Below the pieces are notes generated by a model. The model had not been told where the DNA came from. It ran no database searches and saw only the letters and a program-made list of their open reading frames with translations. A stretch of DNA of 64,000 nucleotides from Dokdonella sp. (GTDB taxonomy: Bacteria > Pseudomonadota > Gammaproteobacteria > Xanthomonadales > Rhodanobacteraceae). The translations under genes and the position numbers were made by a program. This document shows positions 27,982 to 37,857 of the stretch, piece after piece. Each line of letters starts with the position of its first letter. Position 1 is the first letter of the stretch. Where the stretch lies: positions 558,001 through 622,000 of the forward strand of contig NZ_JAHCAS010000002.1 of assembly GCF_019634775.1 (NCBI RefSeq), in the 5' to 3' direction.

Positions 27982-28872
27982 ATGCGCATCCGCCTGACCG
28001 TCGCTGGCCTCGTTCTTTCCGGCCTACTGGTCGCCTGCACCGGAACGCCGCCCCGCGAGGCCGTGCCGACACTCAAGATCGCCGCCTGGAACATCGAGCA
28101 TCTGGCCGAACGTGACGGCAGCGGCTGCCGGCCACGCGCGGAGGCTGACTATGCCGCGTTGCGTGCACACGTGAAACGCCTCGCCGCCGATGTCATCGCC
28201 TTCGCCGAGGTCGAATCGGCCGCCGCCGCCGCGCGCGTGTTTCCGCCCGACGACTACCTGATCGTCATGTCGGATCGGCCGGACAGCAGGCGCGACTATT
28301 TCTGCCGACGCGATGCCGCTTCGGGACCGCGGATCAACAAGCAGGACGTCGGTTTCGCGATCCGCCGGAGCGTGAAGTTCACCCGTCACGCCGACCTTGC
28401 CGCGCTCGGTCTCGGCGACCCTGATCTGCGCTGGGGTGTCGACGTGACGATCGAGGCAACGCGCCCGCTGCGCTTGCTGTCCGTGCACCTCAAGAGTGGC
28501 TGCTCGGCCGGCGTCGAGCGCGAGGCCTGTCCGATCCTGTTCGAGCAGGTGCCGGTGCTCGAGCGCTGGATGGCCGAGCGCCGTGCCGAAGGTGTCGACT
28601 TCGCCGTGCTCGGCGACTTCAACCGGCGCCTGGCCGTCGCCGGTGACCGCGTCTGGCGCGAGCTCAACGGGGACGGCATCTCCCTCATCGATGCGGCGGG
28701 TGGTGAAGGTTCGCGCTGCGTCGAACGCTATGCGGATTTCATCGACCACATCGTGCTCGATCCAGGTGCGGCGAGGCGGATGGTCGCCGGCTCGTTCGAA
28801 CAGTTCGACTACGGCGTGCCGGAGGCCGAACATCCGTCCGACCATTGCCCGATCGCGGTGCGCGTGCGCTGA
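27982..28872 (+). CDS. Endonuclease/exonuclease/phosphatase-family lipoprotein
   Basis: A 296-residue EEP-superfamily hydrolase with lipobox LVACTG (about residue 19), so probably membrane-anchored and facing the periplasm. Metal and catalytic motifs are visible: AAWNIEHL (about 34), AFAEVES, VHLKSGCS, LGDFNRRL and HPSDHCPI near the end. Two cysteine-containing loops (GCRPRAEADY, FCRRDAAS) suggest disulfides. The substrate could be nucleic acid, phosphoinositide-like or another phosphodiester. TACCAT at 27945-27950 resembles a -10 element. Confidence 0.85.
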   Translation: MRIRLTVAGLVLSGLLVACTGTPPREAVPTLKIAAWNIEHLAERDGSGCRPRAEADYAALRAHVKRLAADVIAFAEVESAAAAARVFPPDDYLIVMSDRPDSRRDYFCRRDAASGPRINKQDVGFAIRRSVKFTRHADLAALGLGDPDLRWGVDVTIEATRPLRLLSVHLKSGCSAGVEREACPILFEQVPVLERWMAERRAEGVDFAVLGDFNRRLAVAGDRVWRELNGDGISLIDAAGGEGSRCVERYADFIDHIVLDPGAARRMVAGSFEQFDYGVPEAEHPSDHCPIAVRVR

Positions 28873-28929
28873 ACTGCATTGGCCCGCTAAAATCACGCTC
28901 TGCCGACATCCGCAACGACAGGAATCCCC

Positions 28930-29646
28930 ATGGGCAGAGGCCCCAGCATCGAAGGCCGCAAGAACGCCGAGGACGCCCGGCGCGGCAAGATCTTCACCAA
29001 GCTGATCCGCGAGATCACCGTAGCCGCACGCAACGGCGCCGACCCGGCCGGCAATGCGCGCCTGCGCATTGCCATCGACAAGGCGCTGTCATCGAACATG
29101 TCGAAGGACACGATCGAACGCGCCGTGCGTCGCGGCTCGGGTGCCGACGGTGCGGACGACATGCAGGAGTTGCGCTACGAAGGCTATGGCCCGGCCGGCG
29201 TCGCCCTGATCATCGATGCGATGACCGACAATCCTGTACGCACCGTCGCCGACGTGCGCCATGCGCTGGGCAAGCACGGTGGCAATCTTGGCACCAGCGG
29301 CTCCGTTGCGTTCCAGTTCGCCCGCCTCGGCGAGATCGTCGTGGATACCTCGGCGGCCGGCAGCGAGGACCGCGTGCTCGAGGCCGCCCTCGACGCCGGT
29401 GCCGACGACGTGGCCGGCGAGGGCGGGCGCACCACCGTGGTGTGCGCGCCGGATGCCTTCGAGGCGGTCAAGAAGGCCGTCGCCGACGCCGGTTTCGAGG
29501 TGCTGGATGCCGGTGTCGTGATGCGCCCGGCGAACCGCGTCGCCGTCAGCGGCGAGGCCGAAGAGACCCTGCGCGACCTGCTCGACTGGCTGGACGGGCT
29601 GGACGACGTGCAGGAGGTCTACCACAACGCGGTGCTGCCAGACTGA
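28930..29646 (+). CDS. YebC/PmpR/TACO1-family protein
   Basis: A 238-residue protein of the YebC family. The N-terminus MGRGPSIEGRKNAEDARRGKIFTKL varies from the usual AGHSKWANIKHRK form and resembles the YeeN branch. Conserved stretches are MSKDTIERAVRRGSG, YEGYGPAG, DNPVRTVADVRHA and GGNLGTSGSVAFQF. YebC proteins were first described as transcription regulators and more recently as translation factors helping polyproline synthesis; either role is possible. TAAAAT at 28888-28893 resembles a -10 element and ACAGGAATCCCC precedes the ATG. Confidence 0.92.
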   Translation: MGRGPSIEGRKNAEDARRGKIFTKLIREITVAARNGADPAGNARLRIAIDKALSSNMSKDTIERAVRRGSGADGADDMQELRYEGYGPAGVALIIDAMTDNPVRTVADVRHALGKHGGNLGTSGSVAFQFARLGEIVVDTSAAGSEDRVLEAALDAGADDVAGEGGRTTVVCAPDAFEAVKKAVADAGFEVLDAGVVMRPANRVAVSGEAEETLRDLLDWLDGLDDVQEVYHNAVLPD

Positions 29647-29728
29647 TCCAAGGACTGATCGGAACCTCTTCCACCGCGCGCGCGTTCGTCGCACCATGCG
29701 CGTCTGGGCAGTGGAGCAGGGGACGACC

Positions 29729-30202
29729 ATGGGCAGCGAAGGCTTGGGTGGCGTGCTGCGCGATCTGCGTGGCGCAATCGGCGGTTTCTTTTCGGGTGGC
29801 AATTTCGACGAGGCGCTGCGCGTTCCGGTCGAAGTCTCGTTTGGCCTGATGGGCTGGCTGGCCAAGGCCGACGGCGTCGTCACCAGCCATGAGACCGATT
29901 TCGCCAACCGCCTGATGGACGATCTCGGCCTGCCGGAACGCGGCAAGGCGATCGCCCATGCGGCCTTCCTGCGCGGCCAGAGGCGCGAGATCGACATCAA
30001 TGCCGAGGTCGGCCGGTTTCTCGCCGTGCACCCGAAGGGAAGTCCCGAACTGGGCCGTCTCTACGATACCTTGCTGCGCGTGGTCGCCGCCGACGATCGC
30101 ATCTTCGCGCGCGAGCGCACTGCTCTGGAAACGCTGACCGATGCCTTCGGTTTCCCGCGTGCATTGATCGATGCGCGGCTGGAAGCGGTGCGCAGTGGTT
30201 GA
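29729..30202 (+). CDS. TerB/DjlA-N domain protein
   Basis: A 157-residue helical protein. EVSFGLMGWLAKADGVVTSHETDFANRLM (about 36-64) and TLLRVVAADDRIFARERTALETLTDAFG (about 113-140) form the repeated acidic-loop pattern of the TerB-like domain, which is also found at the N-terminus of the co-chaperone DjlA. No J domain or membrane helix is present. The function is unknown; tellurite resistance should not be assumed without other ter genes. ATG 29729 was chosen over 29696 for its ribosome site GGGGA. Confidence 0.78.
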   Translation: MGSEGLGGVLRDLRGAIGGFFSGGNFDEALRVPVEVSFGLMGWLAKADGVVTSHETDFANRLMDDLGLPERGKAIAHAAFLRGQRREIDINAEVGRFLAVHPKGSPELGRLYDTLLRVVAADDRIFARERTALETLTDAFGFPRALIDARLEAVRSG

Positions 30203-30391
30203 GCGCGGCCTACCCATAAAGAATGTTCTGATCAATCCCGCAATGGCGTCATGACATCCGCAGGGTTCGCAGCGGGGGGCATTGCGAAGTGCAGGCCGGT
30301 TGCCTGGGCGAGCCGCGCACGCCTCGCCGCGGGCCATGCGGATGGCGCCCCGTCATTGGGAATCAGAGTGATCGGAACATCCCTGAATGCC

Positions 30392-30475
30392 TGTAGGAAA
30401 CGCCTTCGGGCGTGATGCTCGATATCTTTGCGGCGTTGTACGGAAGGGGCATCGCGGCTGAAGCCGCTTCCTACA
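30392..30475. repeat. REP-like palindromic repeat, family B, copy 2
   Basis: Left arm CTGTAGGAAACGCCTTCGGGCG, right arm GCGGCTGAAGCCGCTTCCTAC, with inner TGATGCTCGATATC and TTGTACGG. The arms have diverged more than in the copies at 26028 and 45433. The right arm runs into the tandem repeat. Confidence 0.75.
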
Positions 30476-30514
30476 GCCGCTTCCTGCAGTCGCTTCCTAC
30501 GGTCGCTTCCTGCC
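30463..30514. repeat. Four tandem 13-base units
   Basis: Consecutive units GCCGCTTCCTACA, GCCGCTTCCTGCA, GTCGCTTCCTACG and GTCGCTTCCTGCC. Each resembles the outer arm of the family B palindrome, so the array probably grew from that arm by slippage. Confidence 0.85.
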
Positions 30515-30640
30515 GCGGTTCCCGACAGGCTCCCTGTTCCGCCATGGTGCACCGTGTCTTTTTTTCCGCGGCGGAATGCCTAGACTCGCCGCCGACCGGA
30601 GCGTCGGCGCCGCCGACAGGTCTCGCAGCGAGGGAGTGAG

Positions 30641-32461
30641 GTGGAGCCCACCGACGTCCGTGTAGCCAGCTATTTCCACAAGGTTGTCGATTGCCAGTGG
30701 GCCTGCCCGGCCCACACTCCGGTCCCTGAATACATCCGCCTGATTGCCGCGGGCCGGCACGCCGACGCCTATCTCGTCAATTGGGAATCGAACGTCTTTC
30801 CGGGGATCCTCGGGCGCACCTGCGATCGTCCCTGCGAGCCGGCCTGCCGGCGCGGGCGTGTCGAGGAGAACAACGGCGAAAAACCCGAGCCGGTGGCGAT
30901 CTGCCGGCTGAAGCGCGTTGCGGCCGACCACAAGGGCGACATCGCCGCACGTCTGCCGAAGGCGGCGGCCACGCGCAACGGCCTGCGTGTGGCCTGCGTC
31001 GGTGCCGGCCCGGCTTCGTTGACCGTGGCGCGCGACCTTGCGCCGCTCGGGTATTCGGTGACGGTGTTCGAGGCCGAGGCCAAGGGCGGCGGCTTCATGC
31101 GCACCCAGGTGCCGCGCTTCCGCCTGCCCGAGGCGGTCATCGACGAGGAAGTCGGCTACATCCTCGATCTCGGCGTGGAATTGCGCGGCGGCCAGCGCAT
31201 CGAATCGATGCGTGCGCTGCTGGCCGAACGCTATGACGCCGTGTTCGTCGGTTGCGGTGCGCCGCGTGGGCGCGCGCTCGAGTTGCCTGGCGCGGCCGAG
31301 GCTGCAGCGCACATCCACATTGGCATCGACTGGCTCGCATCGGTGTACTTCGGCCACGTCGAGCGTGTGGGCAAGCGCGTGATCGTGCTCGGTGGCGGCA
31401 ATACCGCCATGGATTGCTGTCGCTCGGCGCGCCGCCTGGGCGGCGAGGACGTCAAGGTCATCGTGCGCTCGGGCTTCGATGAGATGAAGGCTTCGCCATG
31501 GGAGAAGGAGGACGCGATGCACGAAGGCATCCCGATCCTCAACTGCCTGGTGCCGACCGCCTATGTGCACGATGGCGGGCGTCTGACCGGCATGACGTTT
31601 CAGCCGGTACGCTCCGAGGTCGACGAGCGTGGCCGCCGTCGCCTCGTGCCAACCGGCGAGGCAGACCGATTCTTCGCCTGCGACGAGGTCCTGGTTGCTG
31701 TCGGCCAGGAAAATGCGTTCCCGTGGATCGAACGCGATCTCGGCATCGAGTTCGACGAATGGGGTATGCCGGTGGTCGATGCGGCCACATACCAGTCGAC
31801 CTTGCCGCATGTGCTGTTTGGCGGTGACGCGGCATTCGGTCCGAAGAACATCATCTGGGCGGTGGCGCACGGCCACGAGGCTGCGGTATCGATCGATCGC
31901 ATGCTGTCCGGCGAGGATCCGCGCGAGCGTCCGCTGCCTCACCTGCGCATGCTCTCGCAGAAGATGGGCATCCACGAATGGAGCTACGACAACGACGTTT
32001 CGCCCGACGAACGCTACAAGGTGCCGCTGCTGCCCACGGCGGAGGCCCTGCGCGACATCCGCCTGGAAGTCGAACTTGGCTTTGATGCCGAGACCGCGTG
32101 GAAGGAAACCCAGCGCTGCCTGAACTGCGACGTGCAGACGGTGTTTACCGCCAATGCCTGCATCGAATGCGATGCCTGCGTCGATATCTGCCCGATGGAC
32201 TGCATCACCTTCACCGTCAATGGTGATGAAGCCGAACTGCGCCAGCGTCTGACTGCGCCGGCGTTGAACCTCGAGCAATCGCTGTACGTGTCGCCGCCGC
32301 TCGGAACGACGCGCGTGATGGTCAAGGACGAGGATGTCTGCCTGCATTGCGGCCTGTGTGCCGAGCGCTGCCCGACCGGCGCCTGGGACATGCGCAAGAC
32401 GCTGATCCGCATGGCCCACGCCGGCCCGGCCTGTCGCGGCGGCAAGCAGGAGGCGGCATGA
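30641..32461 (+). CDS. FAD/iron-sulfur NAD(P)-linked oxidoreductase subunit with two C-terminal [4Fe-4S] clusters
   Basis: 606 residues resembling the glutamate-synthase small subunit (GltD) family. The N-terminal cluster cysteines are C18, C22 (CQWAC), C61, C65 and C69; the FAD Rossmann motif is GAGPASLTVA from 121; the NAD(P)-binding GGGNTAMDCC lies near 258; and GGDAAFGPKNI is the FAD C-terminal contact. Unlike GltD it ends with a two-cluster ferredoxin (CIECDACVDICPMDC and CLHCGLCAERCP). No gltB is present; it overlaps the downstream oxidoreductase genes by 4 bases. It probably passes electrons between that enzyme and NAD(P)H or a ferredoxin. The GTG start has GGGAG upstream. Confidence 0.88.
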   Translation: MEPTDVRVASYFHKVVDCQWACPAHTPVPEYIRLIAAGRHADAYLVNWESNVFPGILGRTCDRPCEPACRRGRVEENNGEKPEPVAICRLKRVAADHKGDIAARLPKAAATRNGLRVACVGAGPASLTVARDLAPLGYSVTVFEAEAKGGGFMRTQVPRFRLPEAVIDEEVGYILDLGVELRGGQRIESMRALLAERYDAVFVGCGAPRGRALELPGAAEAAAHIHIGIDWLASVYFGHVERVGKRVIVLGGGNTAMDCCRSARRLGGEDVKVIVRSGFDEMKASPWEKEDAMHEGIPILNCLVPTAYVHDGGRLTGMTFQPVRSEVDERGRRRLVPTGEADRFFACDEVLVAVGQENAFPWIERDLGIEFDEWGMPVVDAATYQSTLPHVLFGGDAAFGPKNIIWAVAHGHEAAVSIDRMLSGEDPRERPLPHLRMLSQKMGIHEWSYDNDVSPDERYKVPLLPTAEALRDIRLEVELGFDAETAWKETQRCLNCDVQTVFTANACIECDACVDICPMDCITFTVNGDEAELRQRLTAPALNLEQSLYVSPPLGTTRVMVKDEDVCLHCGLCAERCPTGAWDMRKTLIRMAHAGPACRGGKQEAA

Positions 32462-34320
32462 ACGGCAACACAGGGCGGGGCGTGCAGGCAATCACCGCAA
32501 CCAACGATTTCGTCGTCAAGTTCGCCAATGTCAACGGCTCGGGTTCGGCCTCGGCCAACGAGATGTTCGCCAAGTCGATCCTGCGCATGGGTGTTCCAGT
32601 CAGTCCGCGCAACATCTTTCCGTCGAACATCCAGGGCCTGCCGACCTGGTACGAGGTGCGCGTCAATGAGCGCGGCTGGCTGGGTCGGCGCGGTGGTGTC
32701 GATCTCATGGTCGCGATGAATCCGCAGACCTGGGATGCGGACGTCAAGGAGATCGAGAACGGCGGCTATCTCTTTTACGACAGCAGCAAGCCGCTGCCGA
32801 GTTCGCGCTTCCGTGAGGATATCCACGTCATCGGCGTGCCGCTGACGGCGATCTGCAATGCCACCTACGACGATCCACGCCAGCGCCAGCTGTTCAAGAA
32901 CATCATGTATGTTGGCGCGCTGTCGCTGCTGCTTGGCATGGATGTCGGCGTCATCGAGAAACTGATCGGCGAGCAGTATCGGGGCAAGGAGAAGCTGCTC
33001 GAGGCGAACGTGCGCGCGCTGCATCTCGGCCGCGACCACGCTGGCGCGCACCTCGAACCGATCGGCCTGCAGGTGCGTGCGGCCGACAACGTCGGCGAGC
33101 GCATCTTCGTCGATGGCAACAGTGCCGCCGCGCTCGGCTGCGTCTACGGCGGCGCCACGGTCTGTGCCTGGTATCCAATCACGCCGTCGTCATCGCTGGC
33201 CGAGGCATTCCAGAAGTACTGCCAAAAGTATCGGGTCGATCCCGACGGCGGCGGCAACCGATACGCGATCATCCAGGCCGAGGACGAGATCGCCTCGATC
33301 GGCATCCTCACTGGCGCCGGTTGGAACGGCGCACGTGCGTTCACCGCCACTTCGGGGCCTGGCATCTCGCTGATGAGCGAGTTCATCGGCCTGGCCTATT
33401 TCGCCGAGATTCCGCTGACCATCATCGATGTACAGCGTGGCGGGCCGTCGACCGGCATGCCGACGCGCACCCAGCAGTCCGATGTGCTCGCCTGCGCCTA
33501 CGCTTCGCACGGTGACACCAAGCACGTGCTGCTGTTTCCGCAAGACCCGCGCGAGTGCTTCGAGTTCTCCGCGCAGGCGCTCGACCTCGCAGACCGCCTG
33601 CAGACGCCAGTGTTCGTGCTGACCGACCTCGACATCGGCATGAACCAGCGCCTGTGCGAACCGTTCGTGTGGGACGACGCGCGCGAGTACGACCGCGGCA
33701 AGGTCATGGGGGCTGCCGACCTCGAAGCCGGGCGCGACTTCGGCCGCTACAAGGACGTCGACGGAGACGGCATCCCGTACCGCACATATCCAGGCACGCA
33801 CCCGACGCGCGGCGCATTCTTCACCCGTGGCACCTCGCGCGATCCGTACGCGCGCTATTCGGAGCGTGGCCCCGATTACGTCTACAACATGGAACGCCTG
33901 CTGCGGAAATTCGACACGGCCAAGGCGTTGGTGCCTCAACCGATGCAGCGCCAGGCCGGCCGCCATACGCCGTTCGCGGCGCTGTACTACGGCTCGACCA
34001 GCCCGGCCATGGACGAGGCGATCGCCGTGCTCGAGGCACAGGACCTGCATCTCGACACGCTGCGCCTGCGCGCGTTTCCGTTCCCGGAATCGGTGCGCCA
34101 GTTCGTGCTGGCGCACGAGCAGGTTTTCGTCATCGAGCAGAATCGCGACGCCCAGTTGCGCACCCTGCTGATCAACGAATTCGACCTCGATCCTGCGCGC
34201 GTGATCGCCGTGTTGCACTATGACGGCACGCCGATCACTGCGCGCTTCATTGCCGGCGAAATCTCCCGGCGCATGCGCGGCGCGAACATGCAGCCGATCG
34301 ACGAGGAGAGGGTGGCATGA
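32458..34320 (+). CDS. korA: 2-oxoacid:ferredoxin oxidoreductase, fused gamma-alpha subunit (KorA-like)
   Basis: 620 residues. The N-terminal gamma domain (about 15-190, starting TNDFVVKFANVNGSGSASAN) is fused to the alpha domain (AAALGCVYGGATVCAWYPITPSSS; ATSGPGISLMSE; QRGGPSTGMPTRTQQSD). This is the 2-oxoglutarate ferredoxin oxidoreductase pattern: CoA- and TPP-dependent oxidative decarboxylation of a 2-oxoacid to acyl-CoA with reduction of ferredoxin, or the reverse. ATGA overlaps on both sides tie it to its neighbours. 2-Oxoglutarate is the likeliest substrate, but pyruvate or branched-chain oxoacids cannot be excluded. Confidence 0.9.
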   Translation: MNGNTGRGVQAITATNDFVVKFANVNGSGSASANEMFAKSILRMGVPVSPRNIFPSNIQGLPTWYEVRVNERGWLGRRGGVDLMVAMNPQTWDADVKEIENGGYLFYDSSKPLPSSRFREDIHVIGVPLTAICNATYDDPRQRQLFKNIMYVGALSLLLGMDVGVIEKLIGEQYRGKEKLLEANVRALHLGRDHAGAHLEPIGLQVRAADNVGERIFVDGNSAAALGCVYGGATVCAWYPITPSSSLAEAFQKYCQKYRVDPDGGGNRYAIIQAEDEIASIGILTGAGWNGARAFTATSGPGISLMSEFIGLAYFAEIPLTIIDVQRGGPSTGMPTRTQQSDVLACAYASHGDTKHVLLFPQDPRECFEFSAQALDLADRLQTPVFVLTDLDIGMNQRLCEPFVWDDAREYDRGKVMGAADLEAGRDFGRYKDVDGDGIPYRTYPGTHPTRGAFFTRGTSRDPYARYSERGPDYVYNMERLLRKFDTAKALVPQPMQRQAGRHTPFAALYYGSTSPAMDEAIAVLEAQDLHLDTLRLRAFPFPESVRQFVLAHEQVFVIEQNRDAQLRTLLINEFDLDPARVIAVLHYDGTPITARFIAGEISRRMRGANMQPIDEERVA

Positions 34321-35372
34321 CCTGGATCGCCAAGCCGAAGCTGCATCATCCAACCCTGCCGCGCAACGCGCTGTGCCTGACCCGGCGCGACTACGAGGGC
34401 AAGATCTCGACGCTGTGTGCCGGTTGCGGCCACGATTCGATCTCGGCGGCGATCGTGCAGGCCTGCTGGGAACTCGCGATCGAGCCGCATCGCGTGGCCA
34501 AGCTGTCCGGCATCGGCTGTTCGTCGAAGACGCCGGACTACTTCCTCGGCCAGTCGCACGGCTTCAACACAGTGCATGGGCGCATGCCCTCGGTGCTGAC
34601 CGGTGCCAATCTCGCCAACCGCAGCCTGCTCTATCTCGGCGTGTCTGGCGATGGTGATTCCGCCTCGATCGGCATGGGCCAGTTCGTGCACGCCATGCGC
34701 CGTGGTGTCGACATGGTCTATATCGTCGAGAACAATGGCGTTTACGGACTCACCAAGGGTCAGTTCTCGGCCACCGCCGATCAGGGCTCGGTATCGAAGC
34801 GCGGCGTGGTCAACGCAGACAGTCCGATCGACCTCGTCGGCCTGGCCCTGCAACTCGGGGCGAGCTATGTCGCGCGTGGTTTCTCCGGCGACAAGCGCCA
34901 GCTCGTGCCGCTGATCAAGGGTGCGATCGGCCATCGCGGCCCTGCCTTCATCGACGTCATCAGCCCGTGCGTGGCGTTCAACAACCACGCCGGCAGCACC
35001 AAGAGCTACGAGTACGTGCGTGAGCACAATGATTCGGTCAATCGTCTCGACGTGATCCCGGTGCGCGAGGAGATCCAAGTCGACTACGCCGAGGGAGAAA
35101 TGGTCGAAGTCGCCCAGCACGATGGTTCGATCCTGCGTCTGCGCAAGCTCGCAGCCGACCACAACCCGTGCGATCGCATCGCCGCGGCCAACTACGTGCA
35201 ACAGCACCAGGCGCGCGGCGAAGTCGTTACCGGCCTGCTCTACGTCGACCCGCAGGCCGCCGACCTGCACACCCACCTTGGCACCATCGCCGCGCCGCTC
35301 AACTCGCTTGGTGCGCGTGAGCTGTGTCCCGGCACGAGTGTGCTCGACAGGATCAACGCGTCGCTGCGTTGA
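34317..35372 (+). CDS. korB: 2-oxoacid:ferredoxin oxidoreductase, beta subunit (KorB-like)
   Basis: A 351-residue TPP-binding beta subunit. LCAGCGHDSISAA (C34, C37) and SGIGCSSKTPDYF supply cluster cysteines, and the TPP motif is GDGDSASIGMGQF...YIVENNGVYGLTKGQ. Its start codon overlaps the korA stop (ATGA at 34317). With the flavin subunit and korA it completes a three-gene operon. Such aerobic KGOR systems can replace or back up 2-oxoglutarate dehydrogenase under low oxygen, which fits the adjacent nitrite reductase. Confidence 0.92.
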   Translation: MTWIAKPKLHHPTLPRNALCLTRRDYEGKISTLCAGCGHDSISAAIVQACWELAIEPHRVAKLSGIGCSSKTPDYFLGQSHGFNTVHGRMPSVLTGANLANRSLLYLGVSGDGDSASIGMGQFVHAMRRGVDMVYIVENNGVYGLTKGQFSATADQGSVSKRGVVNADSPIDLVGLALQLGASYVARGFSGDKRQLVPLIKGAIGHRGPAFIDVISPCVAFNNHAGSTKSYEYVREHNDSVNRLDVIPVREEIQVDYAEGEMVEVAQHDGSILRLRKLAADHNPCDRIAAANYVQQHQARGEVVTGLLYVDPQAADLHTHLGTIAAPLNSLGARELCPGTSVLDRINASLR

Positions 35373-35397
35373 GTCGCGAGTCCAGCATGCCCCCGGT

Positions 35398-35459
35398 CAC
35401 CCGTGAACGGGCTCCCATGGACGACACGCGCCCTTGTAGGAGCCCTTCAGGGGCGATGC
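35398..35459. repeat. REP-like palindromic repeat, family A, copy 4 (rearranged)
   Basis: The arm order differs from the other copies: CACCCGTGAACGGGCTCC first, then TGTAGGAGCCCTTCAGGGGCGATGC. This looks like two half-elements inverted relative to each other. It is directly downstream of korB. Confidence 0.7.
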
Positions 35460-35482
35460 CTTTCGTCGACCCGGACGCAAGA

Positions 35483-35515
35483 AGCCGGCCGGGACGTCTT
35501 GCGTCCCGGCCGGCT
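35483..35515. terminator. Strong hairpin between korB and nirS
   Basis: A perfect 14-base-pair stem AGCCGGCCGGGACG / CGTCCCGGCCGGCT with loop TCTTG, followed by GGGTTT on the plus strand and TTCTTGCG on the minus strand. It is placed between convergent korB and nirS and is probably bidirectional. Confidence 0.85.
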
Positions 35516-35546
35516 GGGTTTGCGGCGAATCGATCCCGCCGATGGA

Positions 35547-37835
<2,289 letters not shown>

Positions 37836-37857
37836 TCATGATTGGAAGGGAGTCGTC

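Larger units (their letters stand above)
30203..30640. other. 438-base intergenic region made largely of repeats
   Basis: No gene is seen. It holds a family C segment (TTCTGATCAATCCCGCAA near 30225-30242, with a degenerate partner ending GATCGGAACATCCCTGA near 30371-30386), a family B palindrome (30392 onward) and a 13-base tandem repeat (30463-30514). Past 30540 a T-run and a TAGACT hexamer (30581-30586) precede the GTG of the next operon and may be its promoter region. Confidence 0.7.

Noticed and set aside
29729..30202. Tellurite resistance determinant
   Set aside because: Only a single TerB-like domain is seen; no terC, terD, terZ or related genes are nearby, and TerB-like domains are widespread in other roles.
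30463..30514. CRISPR array
   Set aside because: Units are 13 bases, directly adjacent without spacers, and no cas gene is present.
30641..32461. Glutamate synthase small subunit (gltD)
   Set aside because: No large subunit gene is adjacent, the protein has an extra C-terminal two-cluster ferredoxin, and it overlaps the korA gene.
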